The notes: a model not told the origin generated them from the letters alone. Shown: positions 19,969-28,717, counted from the stretch's first letter. The stretch: DNA of 64,000 nucleotides from Closterium sp. Naga37s-1 (GCA_947471745.1 CANJKZ010000548.1:60001-124000); one strand, 5' to 3'. Numbers and translations: made by a program.

Positions 19969-21186
19969 ATGCCGCTCAGATCTGGACGAACGTACCTGCT
20001 AGAACAGCCTAGGGGTAACGAGACGTCGGATGATATGCACAACGCGACGGGAACGGGGACCCGCGAGATGACAAGCTCTGGCGGAACCTCGGTTGGAACC
20101 GGGACAGAGGAAAATGACACATATCGGATCCCACCGAGGCGGAGAAGCCAAGGAGACCTTCTCGCCGGGACGAGGGAAGATGCTACTCGCTACTCGACTG
20201 GATCGGAGACGGGGAAATTGCAGCGAGCAGGATCCATGGAGCGACAGCGTTGGACCGGTCCAGAAGAGGGAGCTAGACACGAGGCGCGAGAAAGCGAGTG
20301 GAGGAGCAAGCAGTCCGAGAAGTGGCGCTACACGAACCTGCTGGAAATAAAAGTGCCGGAGCGCTTCGTGGGTCAAGCGGGAATGGGAGCGGACCTACGC
20401 AACTACCTGATGCAGATCGACAACGTCCGCTATCGATGGAAGCGGGACGGGTTGGAAGCGGAAGAGTTCTTCCGCGGGCTGTCGAACACGCTAGCGGGTG
20501 AGGCAGAAACTTACTATCGTATAAGCTGGGAAGAGTTGCTTCGCAAATACCAGAGCAGAGGAGGCCAAAGCTGGGACATCGTGGATGAATTCCTCGAGAA
20601 CTTGAAGCGGCAATTCCCTGTGCAGACGCCAGAGAAGGTGCAGCAGTTCGCGCGATTCGAACACAGAGACGAGGAGTCACTGCTGAGCTATTACGGACGG
20701 CTGAAGGAGTTGGCGCTGGACATGGAGTGCACAGACGATCGGCGCTTGATCAGCAAATTTCTAAACGGCCTGGATAAACGGATGGTGAAAGATCTGCGAG
20801 GCAAGGTCTTCGAGATGGGCTGGAAAGCAACACTGCATGAAGTGTACGATTTGGCATGTCGCTACGAGACCGGGCTGAAGTTGTATGAGATGGAACAAGC
20901 AGAGGCTGGAGGCGCTGATAGGCGACGGGGAGGATGCGCGACCCGAGTCCTGCGGCCGACCGAAGGCGCTGTCATCGTTGCGGACAAGTCGGGCACATTC
21001 AAAGGGACTGCACGGAAACCCCACGATGCGACACATGCGGTGAGCAGGGGCACCTCAGGAGAGATTGCCCGAGGAGCCCCACGTGCAAGAACTGCGGAAG
21101 GAAAGGACATAAAGAGGCAGAGTGCTACGCCAAGCGCCCGCCCAAGGGAAGGAGCAAGAGCAGAGGGGAGCTGGAAGAAGAAATGA
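19969..21186 (+). CDS. gag: G2 gag
   Basis: I prefer the ATG at 19969 (MPLRSGRTYLLEQ), which lies just after repeat A1; an in-frame ATG at 19822 would start inside A1. The N-terminal 120 residues are polar and probably disordered. The Retrotrans_gag domain follows (about 20340-20900), with DIVDEFLENLKRQFP and FNGLDKRMVKDLRG-like motifs. The frame continues to 21186, but from about 20934 the meaningful zinc-knuckle frame is the one a single base back (-1). This gag frame therefore overlaps the next by about 250 bases, needing a frameshift near 20900-20940 or reflecting an indel. Confidence 0.8.
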   Translation: MPLRSGRTYLLEQPRGNETSDDMHNATGTGTREMTSSGGTSVGTGTEENDTYRIPPRRRSQGDLLAGTREDATRYSTGSETGKLQRAGSMERQRWTGPEEGARHEARESEWRSKQSEKWRYTNLLEIKVPERFVGQAGMGADLRNYLMQIDNVRYRWKRDGLEAEEFFRGLSNTLAGEAETYYRISWEELLRKYQSRGGQSWDIVDEFLENLKRQFPVQTPEKVQQFARFEHRDEESLLSYYGRLKELALDMECTDDRRLISKFLNGLDKRMVKDLRGKVFEMGWKATLHEVYDLACRYETGLKLYEMEQAEAGGADRRRGGCATRVLRPTEGAVIVADKSGTFKGTARKPHDATHAVSRGTSGEIARGAPRARTAEGKDIKRQSATPSARPREGARAEGSWKKK

Positions 21187-21965
21187 GGAGGCTACAGGAG
21201 CAGCTGGAGGAGCTAGGAGGAGAAGAGAGAACACCAGGAGCTATGTTCGTAGGAGCGGAGGAAGAAGATGATAATCAAAGCCAAGCATCCTTCGCGCTTA
21301 TGGCAAGGCCTCGAGTAAGGCGGGAAGCTAGCCGTCAAAGGGGAGAAGGGCTGCTTCGAGCAGGCATACCCGGAGGAGCAATCATCAAAGAGCAACGCTG
21401 TGCGGAGGATCCGGAATTCGAAGACGAGGCTTTCCGGCACCCCAAGGAACGCATGGTATGCCAGTCCAGCGTCCTGGTAGCGGCAAAAGGATCAGTGCTG
21501 GTGGCAGGCATCCCCGTGGAGATGGCGATAGTGGACACCGGTTCACACCATGTGCTGATCGGCAAAGGCTTGGCGGAGCAGATGGAATTGCATGAGGAAG
21601 GGAGACTCAAAGAAAGGGGGTTCTCGGTCATGACCGCGGAAGGGGGAGAAGCCAAATGGCTCCCTTGCACACGACACCGGGTGGAGATTGTGCTGAAGCC
21701 AGGAGAGCGCGACGAGTGCCGAGTCAAGCTCATCTGCGGGGTGACAGAGTCAGAAGACTACGATCTCCTGATGGGTATGAGGTTGCTATACGCGGTGGGC
21801 ACGACAATCTGCACCTGGCAAGAGAAGGTGGTCTACCGCTCGCGATTCTGGAGGCCGGGAGGACCAAGGGGGACATTGCCGGTGCGCTTTGTGCATCAGG
21901 AACCGAGGGGAGCATATCAGGCAAGGATGGTGGAGCTCGAGGAGCAGCTGGGAGGGATGAGCTAG
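20934..21965 (+). CDS. G2 nucleocapsid zinc knuckles and protease
   Basis: Three CCHC zinc knuckles in a row: CHRCGQVGHIQRDC, CDTCGEQGHLRRDC and CKNCGRKGHKEAEC (20965-21130). A charged linker precedes a retroviral-type aspartic protease with the active-site DTG in MAIVDTGSHHVLIG (about 21520-21560) and YDLLMGMRLL near the end. It stops at TAG 21963-21965. The same frame continues through the methyltransferase remnant to the RT frame, interrupted only by this TAG and another at 22164-22166. Confidence 0.85.
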   Translation: MRDPSPAADRRRCHRCGQVGHIQRDCTETPRCDTCGEQGHLRRDCPRSPTCKNCGRKGHKEAECYAKRPPKGRSKSRGELEEEMRRLQEQLEELGGEERTPGAMFVGAEEEDDNQSQASFALMARPRVRREASRQRGEGLLRAGIPGGAIIKEQRCAEDPEFEDEAFRHPKERMVCQSSVLVAAKGSVLVAGIPVEMAIVDTGSHHVLIGKGLAEQMELHEEGRLKERGFSVMTAEGGEAKWLPCTRHRVEIVLKPGERDECRVKLICGVTESEDYDLLMGMRLLYAVGTTICTWQEKVVYRSRFWRPGGPRGTLPVRFVHQEPRGAYQARMVELEEQLGGMS

Positions 21966-22074
21966 TACGAAGCAGAAGGCGAGCTGACGGCAAGGAACCA
22001 ACGCGAAGTTTGGGCGGAGCGAAAGGAAGTAATTCCCGGAGAAATCTTGAACAAACGCATACTGCAGCGGCCAA

Positions 22075-22625
22075 TCCGGATGCTGGAGCTCTTCGGCGGG
22101 CTGGGGACCGGTTTGGCAGCAGCACTAAAGGCAGGATGGAGGAAAGAAAAGTGGACGTACGTGTAGGCGAACCCTCGGGTGAGGAGGCGCAGATACTGGC
22201 AGAACGGAATCTCAGAAGGACGGCTGCGACTGGAGCTGTCCACGTTGAAGAGGCCTAAGGCGAGGCTGGTAAGGGACATCCTGGAACCCAACCGAGAGGA
22301 GGCACCAGTGCTCTATCCTGACCACCCGGCGCACTACCAGTGCAACACGCCCGGAGAACCGAGGGAGGCATGGCCCACGATGGTGGCGTACACAGGGTCT
22401 TACGCATTCCACATGTGGGAAGGAGTGCCCGGGCCAGGCATGGTGCAGGACAGGCGGACAGGAGAGTGGGGCGAACCAACCGCGCTCGAGAGGGAGCTGG
22501 CAATGGGGTTCCTGCCAGGGTCAACGGCGGCGGAAGGAGTAGCAGAATGGGAGCGTAAGAAGGCCTTGGGGCAGAGCATGGACGTGCAAGCCATGGAGTG
22601 GCTTCTACACACGATAGAGGTCCAG
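22075..22625 (+). pseudogene. Remnant of a C-5 cytosine DNA methyltransferase within G2 pol
   Basis: In the pol frame, RMLELFGGLGTGLAAALKAG (22078-22137) matches methyltransferase motif I, the AdoMet-binding loop. After WTYV comes TAG (22164), then NPRVRRRRYWQNG, which looks like motif VIII and later. PREAWPTMVAYTGSYAF, ERELAMGFLPGST and KKALGQSMDVQAMEW follow, matching the C-terminal motifs IX-X. The catalytic PC and ENV regions are missing, apparently by an internal deletion of several hundred bases. Cytosine methyltransferases captured by retrotransposons are known from charophyte algae and dinoflagellates; this looks like a decayed member. The N-terminal part is non-functional; the C-terminal part stays fused to RT. 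Confidence 0.75.
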
Positions 22626-25600
22626 CTACTCCTATGGGACATGGAGGTCAGAGTTGAAGAAAAGGAGTGGTGGGCAGAAGCAGCAGGTCCGAACAGCGAC
22701 GCACAAGGGGAGCTCCAGAACCTGAAATGGAGGCTGGACAGCCTGACAGAAGCGGAGGAGGCGATACGAAAAAGGGGATGGCCTCCAGGAGATGAGGACA
22801 GCACAGCGGTGAAAAGCAAGGTCGCGAAGAGGTTCTGCATGCAGAGCTTCATGGTACTGAGCGCCGAAGAGAAGAAGGAAGTGAGCAGGGAAGCAGAAGT
22901 GGCCAACGCAGACGAGAAGGAGTGGGAAGTGGGACCAGCGCTCAACGCCGAGCAAGCGGAAGCCATGAGATCCATGCTCAAGCGACACAGGAAGGCGTTC
23001 GCCTTCACCCTGCAGGAACTCGGCAGAAGCAAAGTGGGGGAGATGAAGATCGAGTTGACTTTGGAGGTGCCCACATACCAGCGCAAGCGACGAATGACAC
23101 GGGCTGACGAGGAGATCTGCAGAGAAAAGTGCAAGGAGCTACTGGAGGTGGGGCTGATCCGCCGCTCCACCTCAGAGTACGCCGCTGCGACCGTGGTGGC
23201 CGCGAGGAAAGACATGACAGGGGAGATACTCTCCAGGAGGATGTGCTGCGACTACAGAGATCTCAACAAGATCACCAAAGGGAACCGGTACCCGATGCCA
23301 ACGCTCGAAGACCTGTTCGATAAGCTGGTGGGGGCCAGGGCATTCACCACCCTGGATCTGCGACAGGGCTTTAACCAGATTCAGATCCGGGAGGAGGACA
23401 AGGCGAAGACGGCGTTTCATAGAGTGGATGAACTGTGGGAATGGAATGGGATGCCCTTCGGAATGAAGAACTCGTCAGCAATCTTCCAGCAAGCCATGGA
23501 CACCGTGCTCAGGGGCGTGGACTGTGCAGCGTGCTACATAGACGATGTCATCGTCTTTAGCAAGGACCCAGCCACCCACGTGGCGGACGTGGAAAGGGTG
23601 CTGGGGGCAATCATGAAGGCAGGACTGACCTGTCACCCCAGCAAGTGCAAGTTCGGTGAAAGCACCGCGCGGTACCTGGGCTTCGAGGTGTCCGACGGAA
23701 CGCTCTCAGTGCAGGAAGCGAAAGTGGCGGTCCTAGACAAGGTGGCGGCGCCAACGGACAGGAGCAAGCTGCGAGCAGTGCTCGGATTCCTGAGCTATTA
23801 CCGCAAATTCGTCCCAAACTTCAGCAAGCGGGCTGCAGTGCTGAACGCACTGCTCAGAGAGAGCACGGCATGGAAATGGGGAGAGGAGGAGGACCGGGCA
23901 CTCAAAGACCTACTGCAAGCAGTTAAGACGGGTCCCGTGCTGGTCTTGCCGAGGAGAGATCAACTCTTCGTGCTCTACACTGATTGGAGCAGCCAGGGCA
24001 TCGGAGCAGTCCTGTGCCAAGAAACAGAACAGGGAGAGCGGGTGGTGGCATTCGCGAGTAGGAGCTGCAGCCCGACGGAAGCCAACTACAGCTCCTATGA
24101 AGGGGAGGGGCTTGCAGCGGTGTGGGCCGTGAACCACTTCAGGGTGTACCTGCAAGGGAGCCCGTTCACCCTGGTCACCGACCATCAGCCACTGACGTGG
24201 CTCATGACTAACCAAACGCTCACGGGGAGAAATGCGCGGTGGACCATGCAATTACAGGAGTACGACTTCAAGATGCGCCACCGGCCGGGAAAGACACTGC
24301 AGCACGTGGACGGATTATCACGCAACCCTCCCCCGCCAGAGGCAGAAGAAGAAAGGGGTCAGACGAGAGGATCACCAGCAGTGTGCCTGGTGGCCATGGC
24401 CAAGGGGATGCAAGAGTCAGACATGGCGAAGTATAAGGGGGCCGGGCCGGAGGACGTCTGGAAAGACGAAGAGGTGCTACGATGGGTGAAGGGAGAAACC
24501 GAAGCGGAAGAAGACGTCAGTGACCGGGCCAGAGCACGAGGACAGCACTACCGATGGTACCAGCAGCAGCTGCAGGTGCGAAGCAAGGAAGGATGGAAAA
24601 TGGTGCCCGCACCAGAGGAGAGGCGCAAGCTGATAGAGAAAGTGCATGGCCAATTGGGACACTATGGGCACGTGCGAACGGCGCAGCTGCTGGGATGGTG
24701 GTGGGCTGGCCTGCAGAGGCAGGTGCGAGAGGTAGTGACGGAATGCGAGCTTTGCAGCAGGAACAAAGCACAACTCAAGAGGGAGCGACAAGAGCTGCAG
24801 TCACTGCCAATCATGGGGCTGGGGTACAGGTGGTCATTGGACCTGGCAGGAGAGATGCCACTGAGCCGTAAGAATAAGCGGTATGTGCTCGTGATGGTGG
24901 AACACGTGTCGAAGTGGGTGGAGGTGAGGGCGCTGAGCAGCAAGAGTGCGGAGCTAATCGCGGAGGCTTTCACGGACCAAGTGTTGACAAGGTTTGGGGC
25001 ATGTGGAGAGGTCCTGACCGACCAGGGGACCGAGTTCAGGGGTGCCTTTGACAAGCTACTCAAGGAAGTGGGTATTACCCACAGGCGCACCTCGCGCTAT
25101 CATCCGCAATCGGACGGGCTGACGGAGCGGATGGTGCAAACCATCAAGAAGGGGCTACGGGCGTACGGAGAAGAGCACAAGCGAGACTGGGATCAGGAAC
25201 TGCACTGGATTGTTGCCGGCTACCGCTTCAGCAAGCAGGCGGCGTTGAAGGACTACTCCCCGTACTACCTGCTGTACGGAAAGCACCCGATGCTGCCGGT
25301 CAACGCGCCGAAAGTCCTCACGGACGTAGTGACAGCGGGCACCGCGGAGAATTGGGCAGCGCTGGCAGATTGCAGGGCGAGATACTTAAAGAAGATCATG
25401 CCAGCGGCATTGGAGAACCTGCATACCGCCCAGCTGCGGGATGCAAAGCGGTACCAGCAGAGGCGGCAGCAGATCGGAACCGGAAAAGGCAAAGCCGTGG
25501 AGGAGGGCACGGAGGTGTATCTGCGGAAGGCTAAGAAGGATACATTAGACCTGGGCTTTACAGCTGAGCGGTGGGTGGTGAAAGAGGTGAAACCATCAGG

Positions 25601-25745
25601 GGTCTTGGTGCTGGAGTCAGAGTCAGGCAAGCAGCGAGCGGATCATGTGACCAATGTGGCGAGAGCAACGGGACTCAAGATGGTGCAGGTTCCTAAGGAC
25701 CAGCCGCAGGAGCAAAGCCGGTCGCGGAAGGGGGCAAGTGGCTAA
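22179..25745 (+). CDS. pol: G2 pol: methyltransferase tail, RT, RNase H, integrase
   Basis: 1,188-codon open frame. After the methyltransferase tail (to about 22625) and a coiled, charged linker, RT begins near 23050. It has CCDYRDLNKITKGNRYPMP, FTTLDLRQGFNQIQI, MPFGMKNSSAIFQ and catalytic CYIDDVIVF at about 23533-23559. RNase H follows (LYTDWSSQGIGAVL, SYEGEGLAAVWA, LVTDHQPLTWL). The integrase has an HHCC finger (HGQLGHYGHV, CELCSRNK, 24640-24765) and the DDE triad in WSLDLAG, LTDQGTEF and DGLTERM. The C-terminus ends KKDTLDLGF...DHVTNVARATGLKMV, with no clear chromodomain. TAA lies inside repeat B1. RT and integrase look intact; supply of the upstream proteins is doubtful. Confidence 0.92.
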   Translation: MRRRRYWQNGISEGRLRLELSTLKRPKARLVRDILEPNREEAPVLYPDHPAHYQCNTPGEPREAWPTMVAYTGSYAFHMWEGVPGPGMVQDRRTGEWGEPTALERELAMGFLPGSTAAEGVAEWERKKALGQSMDVQAMEWLLHTIEVQLLLWDMEVRVEEKEWWAEAAGPNSDAQGELQNLKWRLDSLTEAEEAIRKRGWPPGDEDSTAVKSKVAKRFCMQSFMVLSAEEKKEVSREAEVANADEKEWEVGPALNAEQAEAMRSMLKRHRKAFAFTLQELGRSKVGEMKIELTLEVPTYQRKRRMTRADEEICREKCKELLEVGLIRRSTSEYAAATVVAARKDMTGEILSRRMCCDYRDLNKITKGNRYPMPTLEDLFDKLVGARAFTTLDLRQGFNQIQIREEDKAKTAFHRVDELWEWNGMPFGMKNSSAIFQQAMDTVLRGVDCAACYIDDVIVFSKDPATHVADVERVLGAIMKAGLTCHPSKCKFGESTARYLGFEVSDGTLSVQEAKVAVLDKVAAPTDRSKLRAVLGFLSYYRKFVPNFSKRAAVLNALLRESTAWKWGEEEDRALKDLLQAVKTGPVLVLPRRDQLFVLYTDWSSQGIGAVLCQETEQGERVVAFASRSCSPTEANYSSYEGEGLAAVWAVNHFRVYLQGSPFTLVTDHQPLTWLMTNQTLTGRNARWTMQLQEYDFKMRHRPGKTLQHVDGLSRNPPPPEAEEERGQTRGSPAVCLVAMAKGMQESDMAKYKGAGPEDVWKDEEVLRWVKGETEAEEDVSDRARARGQHYRWYQQQLQVRSKEGWKMVPAPEERRKLIEKVHGQLGHYGHVRTAQLLGWWWAGLQRQVREVVTECELCSRNKAQLKRERQELQSLPIMGLGYRWSLDLAGEMPLSRKNKRYVLVMVEHVSKWVEVRALSSKSAELIAEAFTDQVLTRFGACGEVLTDQGTEFRGAFDKLLKEVGITHRRTSRYHPQSDGLTERMVQTIKKGLRAYGEEHKRDWDQELHWIVAGYRFSKQAALKDYSPYYLLYGKHPMLPVNAPKVLTDVVTAGTAENWAALADCRARYLKKIMPAALENLHTAQLRDAKRYQQRRQQIGTGKGKAVEEGTEVYLRKAKKDTLDLGFTAERWVVKEVKPSGVLVLESESGKQRADHVTNVARATGLKMVQVPKDQPQEQSRSRKGASG

Positions 25746-25905
25746 AGCATACGAGTACAGAAGGCGGAAGAAGAGAAGAGGGACGGAGGGAGAAGTAAGA
25801 ACTCAGAGGAAGGGAGGGGAGAATGAGCAGGAGAGAGGGAATATAAGGTGAAGGGCTGGGAGAAGCTGAAGTGAAGAAGACTGTGGCCTATGGCATCCGA
25901 CAGCT
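25736..25905 (+). repeat. G2 split repeat B1
   Basis: 170 bp, starts AAGTGGCTAAAGC, overlapping the pol stop codon, and ends CATCCGACAGCT. It holds GGAATATAAGGTGAAGGG, a TATA-like element that could serve as the promoter for the A repeat directly downstream. It appears identical to B2. Confidence 0.9.
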
Positions 25906-26422
25906 GTCGCATGAAATACAAAGTGTTGGTTTGCATTACAGCGACGACGAATGAACCGGGAGTGTAGCAGGGTTGGTACAGTAACTGGAGTACCGAGGCA
26001 TCAATAGCGAAGCAGTACAGTTGGGATGGTGAGCCGTGGGACCGAGGGTTTTGACCTCAAGGCATGCGCACGCACCGCCTGTACAGTGATGGCAACCTCG
26101 GTGCAAGGGCAGCTGGCAAGAAGAGCAGGTGCGGATGAGATGACTCGTGTACATATGTGGGCTGAATGGACGGTGTAGATTGTTTGCATGTCGGATGAAT
26201 GTGTCTGTGTGGTGCTTGCGTGTGCAGGACAGGGACTGAAGCTGTGACATCTAGCCGAGAATAGCAGCTAGGAGCAGTCAATCATGTACATAGGACACTA
26301 GCTTGCTATTGCTCGATGCTTGTTTGTTTGTTTGCTCATTTTACTGGAGTGGCGTGCTTGAGAATTCTCACTTAGCGTTAGCCAGTTCAGAGGAAACTGC
26401 CGATGGGTTAGGAACTTTTTCG
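25906..26422 (+). repeat. G2 split repeat A2
   Basis: About 517 bp copy of A1 directly following B1, with a 28-bp stretch lacking in A1. Flanked on both sides by B repeats. Confidence 0.9.
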
Positions 26423-26592
26423 AAGTGGCTAAAGCATACGAGTACAGAAGGCGGAAGAAGAGAAGAGGGACGGAGGGAGAAGTAAGAACTCAGAGGAAGG
26501 GAGGGGAGAATGAGCAGGAGAGAGGGAATATAAGGTGAAGGGCTGGGAGAAGCTGAAGTGAAGAAGACTGTGGCCTATGGCATCCGACAGCT
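26423..26592 (+). repeat. G2 split repeat B2
   Basis: 170 bp second copy of B, ending at the GCTA target duplication in G1. Together with A1, B1 and A2 it completes the A1-genes-B1-A2-B2 order. Confidence 0.9.
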
Positions 26593-26593
26593 A

Positions 26594-27265
26594 ACAGTGC
26601 ACTCACCTCAGCAGGAAGAGTCGCCTTCTCACTAACTGCTGCACTCCCTCCTTTCCCCTCCTCAGCTTCCACCTCCTCAAGGAAAACCGCGAAGATCCGT
26701 GCCGCACGCTTCACCAGCTGCCGCACACGAACCGCATTGATGATGGCTGTGGAGGATGTGGCCCCATCACTCCACTGTGGCAGCTCCCGGAACTCCCCGT
26801 CTACCTTGACGCTGCAGCTTCCCTGAGCCCAATCGAACTGTGTACTAACCGTCCGTAGCCAATCCCTACCGAAGATGAAGTCGTATCCGTCCAGCGTCGC
26901 AGAGTCGAAATCACGCCTAACTGTGATCGGTCCTAGCACTACGCGCAACTTGCGAATGATCGGTCCTATGTAGAGAGGCGTCCCATCTACCATGCGAGCA
27001 TCCTTGAAGTTGACTGCGGAATCTGCTTCGAGATGGAGGCGACTAACAAGCGATGGTGAAACGAACGAGTGGCTAGCTCCGCTATCTACGAGAATCTTGA
27101 CAGGAACTCCGCGAAGCTTCCCTAGAAGCACGACTGGACGATCAATAGTGTCTACCTCGTTCGGCGTAGGTGACTGCTCTAAGGCCGTCTCCTCTACGTT
27201 GGTAGACGTGGCGGGTTCGGAAGCGTCCACACCAGCTAGCGGCCCGCTATCTACTGGCGGTCTCC
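26594..27265 (-). pseudogene. pol: G1 protease region of pol
   Basis: Minus-strand frame entered by a -1 shift from gag. It has the aspartic protease motif VKILVDSGASHSFVS (about 27055-27105) and the conserved FDSATLDGYDFIFGRDWL. It runs to SALL at the point where G2 is inserted, then resumes at 19447 with AEFADVFP. It has no ATG of its own in front of the protease, as expected if pol is made only by frameshifting. The protease itself is not visibly damaged, but the insertion separates it from RT. Confidence 0.85.
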
Positions 27266-28273
27266 GTTTCCCTGCTGCCGCTCCTTAAGCTGTGGGCAGT
27301 CCCGCTTCATGTGTCCCGGCTTTTTGCAGTAGTGACAGTTCCCCCTAAAACCCGTCTTCTGTGAGCCGTCACTGTTAGCTGCACCAATCTCCATGGGCGA
27401 CGGTCCGTCCCTCGAGCGAGAATCGTTGATCGGTCTGTTGTACCCCCTATCGCGATCGTCACGACCCCGTCGGCTTCGTACTGCGTCGACGCGTTCTGCT
27501 GCTGCGACTACCGACTCGAAGGTGGACAACCCGTGAATTGCTATGATCTCCGCTATGTCCGGCTTCAACCCTTCGAGGTAGCGATCGCGCATCTCTGCTT
27601 CCGTGATGTCGTCTATCTCGTTGCAGATGCTTAAGAACCATCGTGTGTACTCCTGGACGTTTCCTATCTGTCGGAAATGACGCAGACGCTTCCTAGCAGC
27701 TTCGGAGGCATTCACCAAGTCGAACCTACTCTTCAGCGCCGCTTCAAATCCTTCCCATGTCGTCGGAACCATGGTAACACCCAAAGTTAGACTCCCTAAG
27801 CTCGAAGTTACAGCTGTATGCCCCACGCCCTGTTGATGCCCGTCTGTCTGAGCCCTCCTTACAGCAGTTTGCGTGAGTTGGCGCCACCACTCCAAGGCCA
27901 GGCCCCTCAGCAGCGTAACGGCGTACTCGATCCGCTGCTGCGCGTCCGCCTCTTGCACCCCGCTCGCGGCGAAGTAATTGTTGAGCATGAAGAGCCACGT
28001 CCGCACGTTCGCGTCGCGTTGACTTGGGTCGAACGACTCGGGTTTCTGCGGCTTGAGTGCGCTTCGACGTTCCGGCAGTGCTTCCGCGCCAATCGACGTG
28101 TTGGGTGCAGGAGATGGTGCGGCATGACCATGAGAAATTGACGCGAATTCACGAAGCTGTTGCATTTCAGCCCGTACCTGACGATTTTCCAACGTCAACT
28201 GTTCGAGTTGGAGCATGAGTTGAGCAAGCGGGTTGCCCATGTCGTTGGGGAGAGCGTTCATGGTCTCGTCCAT
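27251..28273 (-). CDS. gag: G1 gag
   Basis: I choose the ATG at 28273 (MDETMNALPNDMGNPLAQ), which starts the conserved part; a frame extending up to the primer site gives no better start. A coiled coil (LMLQLEQLTLENRQVRAEMQ) is followed by the Retrotrans_gag core (ANVRTWLFMLNNYF, LRGLALEWWRQL, EAALKSRFD, IAEIIAIHGLSTFES). The C-terminal zinc knuckle reads CHYCKKPGHMKRDC. It ends at TAG 27251-27253 and has no internal stop, so it is open although the element is dead. Forms virus-like particles in related chromoviruses. Confidence 0.9.
   Translation of the reverse strand: MDETMNALPNDMGNPLAQLMLQLEQLTLENRQVRAEMQQLREFASISHGHAAPSPAPNTSIGAEALPERRSALKPQKPESFDPSQRDANVRTWLFMLNNYFAASGVQEADAQQRIEYAVTLLRGLALEWWRQLTQTAVRRAQTDGHQQGVGHTAVTSSLGSLTLGVTMVPTTWEGFEAALKSRFDLVNASEAARKRLRHFRQIGNVQEYTRWFLSICNEIDDITEAEMRDRYLEGLKPDIAEIIAIHGLSTFESVVAAAERVDAVRSRRGRDDRDRGYNRPINDSRSRDGPSPMEIGAANSDGSQKTGFRGNCHYCKKPGHMKRDCPQLKERQQGNGDRQ
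27266..27272 (-). promoter_or_regulatory. Candidate -1 frameshift site GGGAAAC at the gag/pol border
   Basis: On the minus strand the heptamer G GGA AAC is phased as X XXY YYZ in the gag frame, 12 nt before the gag stop codon. Slipping back one base enters the open protease frame. The GGGAAAC heptamer is a known slippery sequence in some retroviruses. Whether a stimulatory structure follows was not tested. Confidence 0.6.
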
Positions 28274-28372
28274 GTTGGCTCGACGACTCCAAGTCTGCAA
28301 GTCGGCACCGCGAAACGATGACGTCGTAGTCTCGTCGTCGACGGTCGCTCGTTGGAAGTCGCCCCCCCGCGA

Positions 28373-28386
28373 AGGCTCTGATACCA
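28373..28386 (-). promoter_or_regulatory. G1 primer binding site
   Basis: Minus-strand TTGGTATCAGAGCC, two bases inside the 5' LTR end, complementary to initiator tRNA-Met. Confidence 0.85.
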
Positions 28387-28388
28387 AG

Positions 28389-28717
28389 TGTTAGGCCCCT
28401 TGGCCTGAATCCGCTAAGGAATAGCGGGGTTTACTAAATTGAGGATAAAGCGCGGCGGAAGACTTTGGCGAAAGATGTGTTGGCGAAATAGGCGAAGAAG
28501 TAACTGAGTAATTGATGAATGAGAATTGGTTGATAATGGCAAGTACAAGCAAGGTTGATATAGCATGTAAGATCGAATGTCGGAAAGTACTTCGTGGGAC
28601 TAGGAATTGAAGGCAAGAAAAGTAGAGTGCCACGTGGCACTAGGAAATCTAGGAAGATAAGGATAAGGGTAAGTTTTAAAGTACTGTTCGGAATGAACAG
28701 TAAATCCCCCCTTAACA
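28389..28717 (-). repeat. G1 5' LTR
   Basis: 329 bp, TGTTAAGG...CCTAACA on the minus strand. Its outer edge (28718) abuts Copia-like LTR sequence rather than a copy of the CACTG target seen at the other end. Confidence 0.92.

Larger units (their letters stand above)
19452..26589 (+). mobile_element. Gypsy-like element G2 with split direct repeats and methyltransferase remnant
   Basis: Inserted in G1 between protease and RT. The 4-mer GCTA at 19448-19451 and 26590-26593 is the likely target duplication, because joining the flanks restores the G1 frame (SALL then AEFADVFP). Terminal organisation is A1 (19453-19942), genes, B1 (25736-25905), A2 (25906-26422), B2 (26423-26592). This is not the usual LTR-interior-LTR order. 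It encodes gag, three zinc knuckles, protease, a damaged cytosine methyltransferase, RT, RNase H and a DDE integrase. No tyrosine recombinase is seen. Confidence 0.88.
14762..28717 (-). mobile_element. Decayed chromodomain Gypsy element G1 (minus)
   Basis: LTRs of 329 bp at 14762-15090 (3') and 28389-28717 (5') differ at about eight sites. On the minus strand they run TGTTAAGG...CCTAACA. A TTGGTATCAGAGCC primer site (minus) lies next to the 5' LTR at about 28373-28386; a polypurine tract GGGAGGGGGGTAG follows 15090. The interior carries gag, then pol in the order PR-RT-RH-IN-chromodomain. It is broken by two insertions (17166-18660 and 19452-26589), by frameshifts and by stops. The two flanks (CACTG, GTCCA) do not match, so no TSD is evident. 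Confidence 0.9.
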
